Origin: Cryoendolithus antarcticus
Lineage: Eukaryota; Ascomycota; Dothideomycetes; Cladosporiales; Cladosporiaceae
DNA length: 64,000 nt
Direction of reading: 5' to 3'
Assembly (NCBI GenBank): GCA_002077065.1
Contig: NAJO01000015.1
Location: 620,001-684,000, forward strand
Part shown: positions 20,645 to 31,200 of the stretch, piece by piece
Layout: every line of letters begins with the position of its first letter
How positions within the stretch are numbered: position 1 is the stretch's first letter
Made by a program: the position numbers and the translations under genes
The notes under the pieces: model-generated
Databases searched by the model: none
What the model saw: only the letters and a program-made list of their open reading frames with translations
Told to the model about the DNA's origin: nothing

Positions 20645-22097
20645 ATGCCGTCGTCCGTAGCACAGTCGACTTCCATGGACGGCGAATGGCAGACTGGCAT
20701 GTGCAGCAATTTCTGCGGTGGCAATTGGCAAACCTGCGTATGTCTAAACTCGCTGTGATCTTCACGACCACGCTGACACCTGCAACAGCTGGGGTCCTTT
20801 TTCTGCTTCCCATGCATGTATGGCAAACTCTCCAAACGATTTCAGGACCATCCAGAGCCGACGAAGCACATGCTCTGCGAGCCCAACGGCATCTGCTGCG
20901 GCAATTGTTGCGTCATGGGCATTTCCAACAAAATGCTTCTGTGGTCAATTCCTCTTTGCATAAAACGACGCGAGATCCGGGACGAGTTCAAGATCGAGAG
21001 CAATGGTTGCGAGGACTAGTTGGTGTGTACTGAGTCCTCTGCCACTCGAGACCTTGAGCCTCAGCCACTGATGCGTCGCACAGCTCTCGTGCTTCTGCCC
21101 TTGCTGCACCCTGGCTCACATGGACACCGAAGTCAGGCAGCGAGCAGAGCTGAACAAGAAGCCGTCATCCATTGCCAGCGATCCCGGATACCAGAGCCAG
21201 CAGACTGGCATGACCTACGCCAAACCGCCACAGATTACGGAGAAGATGGTTCCACTGCAAACGACAGCTGCCCAAGTTACCGCCCCAGCAGCGCCCGCAG
21301 CCGTGATCGCGGTCCCAACAGCGGCAATCGTGGCGCCAGCAGCAGCCATCACGGCCGCGCCAGTCATCGCGCCCACCACCGCAGCTGCACCACCACCGAC
21401 CGCGGCTCCTGTCATCGTGGTCCAGAGCCCAACACCTGCGAGGAGAACCTCCGTTCCACTCGCCAAGGCTGAGTCGATTTCCGGGGACAAGCCTGCACCC
21501 GCACGAAGGACCACCGAGCCCCTGGCTGCGGAGAAGGTCATGGTTGTCGCCGCCTTAGCAGCAGTCGCAGCGGCCGCGACTGAAGCCGAGACCTCATCGT
21601 CAGACTCCTCGGACTCAGATGATGATGGCAAGTCTGGCAAGGACAAGTCGAAGAAGGCCAAGAAGCACAAGTCGGCGAAGGACAAGTCAGCGTCCGCAGG
21701 CAAGGAGAAAAAAGCGAAGAAGGCCAAGAAGGTGAAATCGGCACCGGCCGCTGAGGCATCGAAGGCGGAGAAGGAGAAAGCGGAGAAGGAGAAGCCAGCA
21801 GCAGCCGCCGCCGCTGGGTCGTCGAAGACCGAGACTGAGAAGGCAGAGAAGGAGAAGGCTGAGCACGATAAGGCTGAGCACGACGAATCCGAACACGACA
21901 AGGCCGAGCACGAGAAGTCTGAGCATGAGAAGGCTGAGAAGGAGAAGGCCGAGAAGGAGAAGGTCGAGAAGGAGAAGTCAGCACCCCCGGCCGAAACGAC
22001 CAAGACCGTCGTCGAGCAACCGCCACCACCCGCTGAGACAGTGAAGGTCACCGAGAAGCCTGCCGAGTCGACTGACAAGCCCGCCGCCTCTCCCTGA
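20645..22097 (+). CDS. PLAC8 (Cys-rich) protein with long disordered tail; in-frame TAG at 21017
   Basis: Exons 20645-20737, 20789-21022 and 21084-22097 give a PLAC8 domain plus a ~325-residue tail. PLAC8 proteins are Cys-rich membrane proteins linked to metal handling or organ size; their fungal role is poorly known. Visible blocks are MCSNFCGG-NWQTC, LGSFFCFPCMYGKLSKRF, CCGNCCVMGISNKMLLWSIP, RREIRDEFKIESNGCED, then LSCFCPCCTLAHMDTEVRQR. The last block completes the domain across the second intron. However, codon 21017-21019 is TAG, two codons before the only donor that keeps the frame (21023). If read as stop, the protein is 107 residues and loses the second CCxxC half. The tail is Ala/Pro-rich, then Lys/Glu-rich pentad repeats. 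It may be a nonsense allele, a readthrough product or a sequence error. Sure of family, unsure it is functional. Confidence 0.75.
21838..21985 (+). repeat. Pentapeptide tandem repeat (KAEHD/KAEKE type) in the PLAC8 tail
   Basis: An imperfect 15-nt tandem repeat encoding about ten units of the form (K/E)-(A/S)-E-(H/K)-(D/E). It begins KAEKEKAEHDKAEHDESEH and ends in KAEKEKVEKEKS. Third positions vary between units, so the protein pattern is kept beyond the DNA repeat. Such charged pentads favour a long helix or a flexible polyampholyte. Length polymorphism by repeat slippage is expected (inference). Confidence 0.8.
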
Positions 22098-22253
22098 ACA
22101 TCGGCAAACCACCTCTCGATCGCCTGTCGGCATGACGGAGGACAGGACGAAGACTTGAACCTACACAACTTCATCCCTATGCTTGACACACCGCAGATAG
22201 ACACCGCCCTCACCTAATGTAATGTATACAGTTCAACGATCAGTGAACAGGTC

Positions 22254-22842
22254 TCATGGCTTACTCGCCTTCCCTCCGTTCTTCTCCCAGTCCAGCCAGC
22301 TCCCCCTGTACTCGCTGACGTTCTTGTACCCTACCGTCCTCGCCAGCTGCGCTGCTGCAGAACTTCGCACCCCAGATTTGCAGTAGAACACTACCTCCTG
22401 ATCGGCTGAAGGCTTGCTGAAGCCGAACTTGTCCTCAAACTCGTCTGCTGGGAGGAACAGAGCGTCGGCTTGGGTTTTGAGAGGGATGTTGATGGCGGTT
22501 GGGATGTAGCCTGCGGCGAACTCGCTGGGTTCACGCACGTCTGGGGTGAGAGGTCAGGTGCTGCGAAATGTACATAATGGCACGTGACGGCGCACCGATG
22601 AGTACGCGGTCTTTCGAGGGCGCGTCTGCGAAGCTCTTGATCTCACCGAAATCGTAGACTTTGGTCACGACGTCCGATGGAACAGAGTGCCATCTGACTG
22701 CTGCGATTCGTCCAATGGTTTGCGGTGCGACTCGTGGCCTCGAGAATCCGCCATGAATCGATCGATCCTGCCGCAAGCAGGGTGTCTGCCGTCGTAGTGC
22801 AGCACTGAGCGCTCTTCGCGCGATCACTATGGGTATCGCCAT
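22254..22842 (-). CDS. Mitochondrial rhodanese-domain sulfurtransferase
   Basis: Single-domain rhodanese (thiosulfate:acceptor sulfurtransferase type, like yeast Rdl1/Rdl2). Exons 22596-22842 and 22254-22540 with a 55-nt intron give 177 residues. The N-terminal ~60 residues are rich in Arg and Ser and nearly free of acid (MAIPIVIARRALSAALRRQT), typical of a matrix-import presequence. The splice completes LIDVREPSEFAAGYIPTAIN, the rhodanese entry motif. The active-site loop is YCKSGVRSSAAAQLA, with the persulfide-forming Cys. The WLDWEKNGGK ending matches the family. An upstream in-frame ATG at 22911 exists, but the second ATG at 22842 gives the cleaner presequence. Confidence 0.88.
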
Positions 22843-23022
22843 GTCGAGTTGAACAGGTACACCTTGACGGAGGACGCTGCATCTCCGTGATATCGTGGTG
22901 ATGACTAACAAGCGGCTACCTTAAGCGCGGCAACCTAAACGCGTCCCAAGCCAACATCTGAACCTCGACGTTGATTCCTTTCCCTAGATCACGACACATC
23001 ATGGGCTGAGCACGGGTACGAG

Positions 23023-26000
23023 ATGGCCACCATTAAGGCCATCGAGAGCCGCTCAGTGCATCAAATCCAATCCGGCCAGGTCATCGTCGACCTCAACTCG
23101 GTCGTTAAGGAACTCGTAGAGAACAGCCTGGATGCTGGTGCCACCTCGATCGACGTCCGTTTCAAGAATCATGGACTGGACTCGATCGAAGTGCAAGACA
23201 ACGGCAAAGGCATCTCGCCTGATGATTTCGACACGGTTGCCCTGAAGCATCACACATCCAAACTGTCTAGCTACGATGATCTCACATCACTGGATACATT
23301 CGGCTTCCGTGGCGAGGCGTTGTCTTCGCTTTGTGCACTGTCCAAACTCCATGTCGTGACTGCTAGAGCCGAGGATGGTGCTGTTGGCAAAAGACTAGAC
23401 TTCGAGGTCTCTGGTAAGCTGAATGGCGCTACCGTGACTTCGGCTCAAAAAGGCACGACAGTAGCCGTCGAAGATCTCTTCTGCAGCCTGCCTGTGCGAC
23501 GCAAGGAACTGGAGAAGAATATCAAGCGCGAGTATGGTAAGGTCATTGGCCTGCTGCACGCATATGCATGCATCAGCGTTGGTGTACGCTACTCTGTCAG
23601 CAATCAGGTGCCGAAAGGTAAGAAGGTTGCCGTCTTCTCAACGAAGGCCAACACTACGACACGTGAGAACATCGTCAATGTCTACGGTGCGAAAACCTTG
23701 CTCGCACTTGTGAAGCTGGACCTGAAGCTGGAGATGGAACCTGGCAAAGGGCCATCGACGCAGAGTGTGCGCAATTGGTCTACTCAAGCATCTGACAATT
23801 CGAGGGCTGTCAAAGTCGAAGGCCATATCTCGAAGCCTGGCTATGGCGAAGGTCGTCAAGCACCGGACCGTCAGATGTTCTTTGTGAATTCCCGTCCGTG
23901 TGCCCTTCCGCAGGTGGCGAAGGCCGTGAACGAAGTCTACAAGTCGTACAACCATCATCAGACTCCGTTCATCTTTGCAAACTTGGTCATGGACACCAAT
24001 GCATATGATGTCAATGTGTCACCAGACAAGAGGACCATCATGCTGCATGACCAGACTGCGCTACTCGACAGCCTCAAGCTGGCCTTAACCGACTTGTTTG
24101 ACAACACCGACCACACCGTGCCGCAGTCAACTCTGCCCAACCGGACGATGCCATCTTATAAGCCGCTGACGGTGAACCGCGAACAGTCCACCGTCTCTTC
24201 CCGACCTGACAGTGACGAGTCTGGCAGTGAGAGCGAGAACGAAAGCGACCAAGAGCGCATGGAATCAACACTGGCAAAGGCTAAGCCGCCTACAGGTGCT
24301 GGCAAGGCAAGAGCGTCAAACCTGATCGAGTTGTGGGCAGGTCGAGACAGCGAGCTACGCAAGCCGAAGCCAGTAGGTACTCGAACGCCAATAATAGAGT
24401 CGAAATCGCGGTCGGAAGAGAAAGATGTATCGCGCAAACCCACACTTGAGTCGCAATCGGATGACGAGATTGCCTCGCCGGGAATGTCTGTGGATGTTTC
24501 TGTTGTAAGTGTCCGGCAGTCTTTGCGCGAACCCGATCCAATGAGCACTCCTTACGATGATCTCTTCTCTCAGCGGCCGTCGAAAACCGGAGGCGTTGCA
24601 GGCAACGAGAGTGTGAACGGCGAGCTCTCCGGTCATCAACATGACGAGGGTAGCGACACGCTGGAGCAAGAGGACACGCAGACCGATGCTGTCACTTGTC
24701 ACAGCAACGAGACCGCCGTAAATGCTATCGCCACGTCTGCAGCCAAGACTACTACTGGCCCGGTCCCAAATGCCTTCGACCGTATGCGGCCACAACGCAC
24801 GCCCTTGCAGGTTGCCGAGATCACCATAGGGGACCAGACTACCAGTACGGTGCTAGGAGGTAGTCCTGCATACAAGAAGAGACGCGTTCACGAGCCTGCA
24901 AACTCCCAAGCGATCGCTGCATTTGGTTGCAGTCCTTCACTGGCAAGAGGTCTACGCAGCTTCGCAGCTGCCGGCTCCCAGATGCAAGTCGACAGTAGCG
25001 ACATGCCGCTTGAGTCCGTGAAGCGAGCTCCGGTCAGCGAGAGTGAGGATGAGGACGATGATGATGGAGAGCGCATCGTAGCAAGTGACACCTCATCAAA
25101 GGCCGATGCAAACGCGAAGAACGTCTCACAATCCGTCACTGCGGCCACACCCGTTTCAATGCGACGCGGTCGAGGGGAAAAGCATCAAGTCGATTCCAAC
25201 GAGCTTCCTGCATCCGACGCGCTCGATGCGCTCGAAGCATCGCCCGCAGACGATGACGTATGGGACGAAGACTATGTTGACGAGAACGAGAAGCGCGCGC
25301 TCGAAGACGAGAAGATTGCCAGAATGATACAGGAGCTTGAGGAGCATGCTGCGAAGCCTTCTATGCATAACTTGGCTCGAGCATCAAAGGTCACTTCCGG
25401 TTCAGCGTTGAAGGACATGACGTTGCAGCTTGAGTGCCAGTGCCATGTGTCGATCGACGATGTTGCCCGTGATTCGAGAGCAGCTCTGGTTGTGCACGAC
25501 GATGGGCACACCGTCCCGGGACAGCGCGACAATAACGCCATTGTGAAGGGCGAGCTCGACGATACGCAAGCCGAAGACAAGCTATCACTAATTGTGAGCA
25601 AAGCAGACTTCGGCAGGATGCGCGTCATCGGGCAATTCAATCTAGGCTTCATTCTCGCAGTCCGTCCAGCCGCGAATGCTGAGGAGCAGGACGAGCTGTT
25701 CATCATCGATCAACACGCTGCAGACGAGAAGTACAACTACGAGCGCTTTCAACGTACCGTCACTCTGCAGAGTCAACGCCTTGTCCGACCAAAGAACCTC
25801 GATCTTACTGCTGTGGAACAAGAAGTGGTCCTCAATCATTCTGATGCGCTCAAAGCGAACGGATTCGAGATCGAGACCACCTCTGCCGAGTCCTCCGACG
25901 CCGATGACTCCTTCACTCGCACTTGTCGTCTACTCACGCTACCGACTTCGCAAAGCACGACTTTCGACCTCTCGGACCTGTCAGAGCTGCTCTACCTCCT

Positions 26001-26316
26001 TTCCGAGGCACCGATGGGCACCAACCACGTCCCTCGTCCGAGGAAAGTGCAGCGTATGCTTGCCATGCGGGCGTGTCGGAGCAGCATCATGGTAGGCAAG
26101 ACCCTTACAATGAAGCAGATGGAGAAAGTAGTGAAGCACATGGGCGAGATGGAGAAGCCCTGGAATTGTCCACATGGGAGGCCGACGATGCGTCATCTGG
26201 CTGGCTTGAAGGAGTGGAATGGCTGGAGGGAAGGGGATGTGGTCTCCCCTGCTGAGGAGGACGAGCCTGTTGTTGAGGGTACCGATTGGAAGGCTTGGCT
26301 TGCTGAGCGTCACTAG
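23023..26316 (+). CDS. PMS1: DNA mismatch repair endonuclease PMS1 (MutL alpha subunit)
   Basis: MutL-family ATPase/endonuclease that pairs with Mlh1 and nicks DNA during mismatch repair in the nucleus. Intronless, 1097 residues. The N-terminal GHKL ATPase (residues ~1-340) shows VVKELVENSLDAGAT, QDNGKGI, TFGFRGEALSSLCALS and the KGTTVAVEDLFCSLPVRRKE block. A long acidic, Ser-rich linker (~350-830) follows; it carries KKRR near residue 628, a possible nuclear signal. The C-terminal endonuclease/dimer domain has GQFNLGFILAVRP, the metal-binding motif DQHAADEKYNYE (about residue 893), ACRSSIMVGK and CPHGRPTMRHL, all diagnostic for the nuclease-competent PMS1/PMS2 branch. Nothing is missing. Very sure. 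Confidence 0.98.
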   Translation: MATIKAIESRSVHQIQSGQVIVDLNSVVKELVENSLDAGATSIDVRFKNHGLDSIEVQDNGKGISPDDFDTVALKHHTSKLSSYDDLTSLDTFGFRGEALSSLCALSKLHVVTARAEDGAVGKRLDFEVSGKLNGATVTSAQKGTTVAVEDLFCSLPVRRKELEKNIKREYGKVIGLLHAYACISVGVRYSVSNQVPKGKKVAVFSTKANTTTRENIVNVYGAKTLLALVKLDLKLEMEPGKGPSTQSVRNWSTQASDNSRAVKVEGHISKPGYGEGRQAPDRQMFFVNSRPCALPQVAKAVNEVYKSYNHHQTPFIFANLVMDTNAYDVNVSPDKRTIMLHDQTALLDSLKLALTDLFDNTDHTVPQSTLPNRTMPSYKPLTVNREQSTVSSRPDSDESGSESENESDQERMESTLAKAKPPTGAGKARASNLIELWAGRDSELRKPKPVGTRTPIIESKSRSEEKDVSRKPTLESQSDDEIASPGMSVDVSVVSVRQSLREPDPMSTPYDDLFSQRPSKTGGVAGNESVNGELSGHQHDEGSDTLEQEDTQTDAVTCHSNETAVNAIATSAAKTTTGPVPNAFDRMRPQRTPLQVAEITIGDQTTSTVLGGSPAYKKRRVHEPANSQAIAAFGCSPSLARGLRSFAAAGSQMQVDSSDMPLESVKRAPVSESEDEDDDDGERIVASDTSSKADANAKNVSQSVTAATPVSMRRGRGEKHQVDSNELPASDALDALEASPADDDVWDEDYVDENEKRALEDEKIARMIQELEEHAAKPSMHNLARASKVTSGSALKDMTLQLECQCHVSIDDVARDSRAALVVHDDGHTVPGQRDNNAIVKGELDDTQAEDKLSLIVSKADFGRMRVIGQFNLGFILAVRPAANAEEQDELFIIDQHAADEKYNYERFQRTVTLQSQRLVRPKNLDLTAVEQEVVLNHSDALKANGFEIETTSAESSDADDSFTRTCRLLTLPTSQSTTFDLSDLSELLYLLSEAPMGTNHVPRPRKVQRMLAMRACRSSIMVGKTLTMKQMEKVVKHMGEMEKPWNCPHGRPTMRHLAGLKEWNGWREGDVVSPAEEDEPVVEGTDWKAWLAERH

Positions 26317-26533
26317 CGACTGCGGATCTGTACACCAAGTGAGGGCTTGCTATGTACAATTTCACTTCACTCCCTTCGCTTCTCCACGTGCGTTGAAATC
26401 TCTCATGCTTCGCACAAGGCATCGAACATAGCTGACTGTGCTAGTAGTACCGATGAAAGTCGATGGTGGTCATCTGGTGCCGGCTCCATCGTAAATCGAT
26501 CGAGGCTATAGTAGCATGACGGCTGGACTTCAT

Positions 26534-27705
26534 TCAACTCTCAAGACACCACCTGATCCCGCGTAACGTTCGCTGCCTGAAGTCCTCAACTACTCCCCCA
26601 CCGAGTGGGAAGGCAAAGTAGTAATGGGGCATCCCTTCCACCAATTCCCGCTTGACCGGTACACCGCTCTCCTTCAGCAGCGCCTCCAAGACCCTCCCAT
26701 CATCCCTAAAACACTCCTTGCCCGAGTTTAGCAGCCACGTACGGGGGAACCCTTTGACTCCCTCGACTCCCATGCTCACGGGAACCCAATGCTTACGCTT
26801 GTCATCATACGGCGGCTCGCCATCCATAATATGAAATACTCCGCGGCTCATCTCGTCAGTCACGAAAGGGATTGGGCCAGCGTTCTCGGTATAGGCAGTG
26901 TAGAGATGTTCGTAACCCTTCGGGCAGCCCTCGGGATGGATGTGTGCAGAGTTGATGGGCAGCAGGCCCGCCAGAGGAGGGACCGTCGGGTGGAACTCGA
27001 TCAGGAAGTGCGTTGCTGCCACTGCAAGTCCGCCGCCGGCTGAGCCGCCCATCATGAGGAAGCGCTTGGGATCTGCGCCGAGGGTTGTGGCGTGTTTGTG
27101 TGCCTAGGTGAGTTAGCTGAGGTGCGACTGTTGTGATGAAGAGATGAGAGAAGACAAACCCAGAGCACGCCCTCGACGCAGTCCTCTGTGTTCTGTGGGA
27201 ATTTGACAGCAGGGAACTTGCGGTAGAGCACCGAGACGACTACCACATCTGCCCTGCCGGAAATATCCCGACAGAAATGGTCTTCAGTGTCGAGACTCCC
27301 GGTGACCCAGCCCCCGCCATGAATGAATAGACACAGTGGCAACGCCTTGTCGCGCGATTTCGGGTCAGAAGGTTGATACACGCGCACCTTCACATGCTCG
27401 GAGATCTGCTCGTCGTCTGTGGAAGCTTATCAGTACCGGGCGGGGCGGGAGGTAAGGCGCCAACGTACACACTGTGACGCTCTCTAGTGTCGGAGGAAAG
27501 TGCTTTGCATTATTGATCATGAGGTTGCAGAAGGCATCCGAAAAGCCAGGATCGCTTGCAGGCGGTAGCATAGGCTCTGTGAGCGAGTCCTCGTACTAGC
27601 ACAACGTCGTCAGCTAACGTGCCCGCTTTGACCAATATGAAAGAGCCGTTTGTTCACCTTGATCCATTCAGGATGGTACCCTGTGCGGTCTGGTTTCGAA
27701 TCCAT
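26534..27705 (-). CDS. Alpha/beta hydrolase of the hormone-sensitive-lipase type
   Basis: Carboxylesterase/lipase-like enzyme. Four exons (27658-27705, 27469-27595, 27160-27416, 26534-27103) with introns of 62, 52 and 56 nt give 333 residues; every junction keeps phase. The oxyanion-hole motif is FIHGGGW. The nucleophile elbow is GGSAGGGLA (Ser in GxSxG). The catalytic Asp is probably in the FRDDGRVLEALLKESG region and the His in GMPHYYFAF. No signal peptide, so cytosolic. This is the fungal alpha/beta hydrolase fold-3 group, which includes arylacetamide deacetylase-like and secondary-metabolism esterases. The natural substrate cannot be read from the sequence. No biosynthetic cluster surrounds it. 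Confidence 0.88.
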
Positions 27706-28269
27706 TCTCTCAATCAATTGAACGAGATTGAGCTACACGAGTGACGATACGCCAAAGCATTCACCTTTTCTTCTCCAACCTGAGACGAGAAGCCACCGTG
27801 GAAACGCACTGTACACCAGAAGTAGATGAAAGACGCCACAGCACCTACGAGAGACGACACCCGCAGACTCACTAGCATATATATACCTCCGCACTTACCT
27901 CACTCCTCGCCAAAGAAGAGCCCCATCGCGAGTCTAATGCGATTTGGCCGCATAGGCGCAGCATGCATGTGCTGTTCAGCCCCATCTAGCCCCAGAACTA
28001 ACGATGCAGCGCACGCCAACACTACTGCACGTGGGTTGAACTCTCTTTCCCAGCTACGTATTCTACATGTTGAAGGCTCTTGGCGGCACGCCGTGCGCGC
28101 CCCAAAACGCTCGATGTAACGCCATACGCCGTCGCTGATCTGGTCACGTTGAGTGAAACGCCGTTCCTGTTCACGTTCCCGAACGCCTTGCCTTTTTGTG
28201 TGCCCGTGATGAGACGGCAGCACTGGTATCATCGTCCTTTAATCCTCTGTTCGCTTTCCAGACGATAGT
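27706..28269. other. Intergenic region, no gene seen
   Basis: 0.56 kb lying between the 5' end of the hydrolase gene and the 3' end of C1-THF synthase. It has a TATA-like run (atatatatac near 27878) and short frames without recognisable features. Confidence 0.4.
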
Positions 28270-31200
28270 CTAAAATAACCCATCGATCTCTCCCGTCTCC
28301 GTATCGACTTCCACATTCAAGTATCCGGGCGCTGTTGGCAACCCAGGTATCGTCTGAATGTCCGCCGCAAGCGCGTACAGATACCCAGCACCAGCCGCCA
28401 TCCTCACGTCCCTGATAGGCACCTCAAAGCCGGTCGGTGCGCCCTTGAGTGCTGCATCATGTGAGAGCGAGTACTGCGTCTTCGCGATACAGATCGGCAA
28501 GTTACCGAAGCCTTGGCGCGTGTATGTATCGATCTTCTTCTGCGCCTCCTCGGAGAAAGAGACAGAGGCAGCGCCGTACATCTTCTGCGCGATGGCTTCG
28601 ATGCGAGACTTGGTGTCGCCCGAGTCGGTAGGGTAGAGCAGCTTGAAGGCGCTGTGATCGGATTTCTCGCAAGCTGCGATCACGCCCTTGGCTAGGTCAA
28701 CAGCACCGGCACCGCCTTCAGCCCAGTGGTTCGCAGCGATGGCATCTTCGGCACCCGCAGCGAGAGCTTCTTCGCGGATGACTTCGATCTCGGAGGGCGT
28801 ATCTGTCTCGAATTTGTTGATTGCGACGACAACTTTGACTCCGTACTGGCGCACGTTCTCGATGTGCTTCTTCAGGTTGACACAGCCCTTGCGAAGCACT
28901 TCGACGTTCTCCGTACGGTAAACTTCGGCCAGCTGGGCGCCGGGCTTGATCTCTGGACCACCGCCGTGCACCTTGAGGGCGCGCACGGTGGCTACAATGA
29001 CTGCGACGTCGGGAACAAGACCGGAGTTACGGCACTTGATGTTCATGAATCGCTCGCCGCCCATGGTGAAGTCGAAGCCAGCCTCTGTCACCACGAAGCC
29101 AGTTTTGCTATTGTGGTCCTCGTCGGTCTCGGTACCAGCTAGCTTCAGCGCCACTCGATCAGCAATGATCGAGCTGTTGCCGATACTGATGTTGGCAAAC
29201 GGGCCAGCGTGGACAAAGACTGGCGTGCCCTCGAGCGTCTGCATAAGATTGGGTTTAAGCGCATCTTTCATGAGCGCAGTCAGTGCTCCACCGATGCCAA
29301 GATCATCTGCTGTCACAGCATCACCACCCCTGCTACTTGCAACCACCATGCGTCCGAGACGCTCGCGCATGTCGTAGAGTGATGTTGACAATGCCAGGAC
29401 AGCCATGCACTCGCTTGCGACCGAGATGTCGAAGCCAGTCTCGCGAGGTGCAGCTTTACTCTCCGTTGGTGCCTGATTGATCTTGATGCCACGGAGATGG
29501 CGATCGTTGACATCGAGCACTCGGCGCCACGTAATCGTCTCAGGGTCGATATCGAGTCGCGCGAACTTGGTGATCTCCTCGGGTGTCAGATCATCAGGGT
29601 TCGTCTTAGTGATGCCGAGCTTCTTAAGTCGTCTGGACATGATCGGCACGAACTCGCGCTTACCCTTCTTCTCTGGCACGAGACGCTTGTAGAGCGGCCC
29701 GTCCTTTTGTGTATCTTCGTGAAATATGCGAGTGTCAATGGCTGCAGCGAGTAGATTGTTGGCTGCAGTGATCGCATGTATGTCACCAGTGAGGTGCAAG
29801 TTGAATTCGTCCATGGGTATAACTTGACTGTAGCCGCCACCTGCCGCACCTCCCTTGATTCCGAAGGTGGGACCTTGCGATGGCTGACGGACGTTGGCAA
29901 ATGCGACACGACCCAGGTGAGCACATAACGCTTGCGTCAGTCCGACTGTAGTGGTGCTCTTGCCTTCACCCAATGGCGTAGGTGTGATGCCAGCGACCAG
30001 AACATAGCGCCCGTTACGGCGGTGCTCGAGACGCGAGAGCACATCAAGTGAGACCTTCGCTTTGTATGCGCCGTACGGCTCAACTTCGTGTGTCGCGAGA
30101 CCGATCTCAGCCGCGACTCGAGTGATCAACTTCGGGTGCTGAGCACGTGAGACTGCAATGTCTGACGGCACTGGCTGCTTGAGCTTCAACGGCAGAGGTG
30201 TGACCTGACGAGACTTCTGGCGATCGAAGTACGTGTTTGCAGCGTCGACAACATTCTGTAGCAGCATCGCCACGGTCATAGGCCCAACACCACCCGGTAC
30301 TGGCGTGATCTGCGAAGCGACCTCAGCTGCTGAGTCGAAGTCGACATCTCCAACGAGACGTTGACCAGACTTCTTCGACTCATCAGGGATGTAGTTGGTC
30401 CCGACGTCGATCACTACCGCGTCCTTCTTAAGCCAGTCGCCCTGGACAAAGCCAGCCTTGCCAATCGCAGCGATCACGACGTCCGCACCCTTCACGATGG
30501 ATGGCAGGTCTTTCGTCCTCGAGTGACAAACAGTGACAGTAGCATCCGCGTTCTTCAGCAGATAGCTCACAGGTGATCCAACAATGTCTGATCGACCGAT
30601 GACTACTGCATTCTTCCCGCTCAATTCGACACCACTCTCTTGCAGCAACACCATGACTCCCTTGGGTGTGCATGGAGTAAAGAGTGGCCTTCCTCCTCGC
30701 TTGGCAAGCTCGCCGATATTGTTCGCGCCGAAGCCATCGACATCCTTCTCGTCGGCCACAGCACTTGTGACCTCATACTCTCGGAGGTGTTTTGGCAAAG
30801 GCAGTTGCACAAGAATGCCATGGATTGAGGGATCATTGTTGAACTTTTCGATCGTCTCTAGCACCTCATACTCTGAGACGGACTCTGGCAGGCTGACAAG
30901 CTCGCATTGGATGTTGGCTTCTTCAGCGGCCTTCAATTTCATGCGAACATACGTGCTGCTGTCGGATCGTTCGCCAACCTGAATGATCTTCAAAGAGGGC
31001 TTGTAGCGTGGGTTGACAGCCTGCTTCGCGTCGATCTCCTTGTGTATACGTTCGCGGATGGACTTGGCAATAGCCGTGCCATCAATCTTGGTGGCCGTCA
31101 TCTTTGGATTGTTGGCAGCGTAGGTGCGGCAGGATGGCCGGGCATATGACTGCGATGCTGTGACTCGACTTTTTCTGTTTGCTGGTCCGGTGAGAGCTGA

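Noticed and set aside
21215..22213. 332-residue minus-strand frame rich in Ser/Phe/Ala
   Set aside because: It is the antisense shadow of the Lys/Glu-rich PLAC8 tail: GAG/AAG codons read backwards give Ser/Phe/Leu repeats. No independent start context or homology.
26534..27705. Possible secondary-metabolite cluster around the HSL-type hydrolase
   Set aside because: Neighbours are PMS1 and C1-THF synthase; no synthase, P450 or transporter genes nearby.
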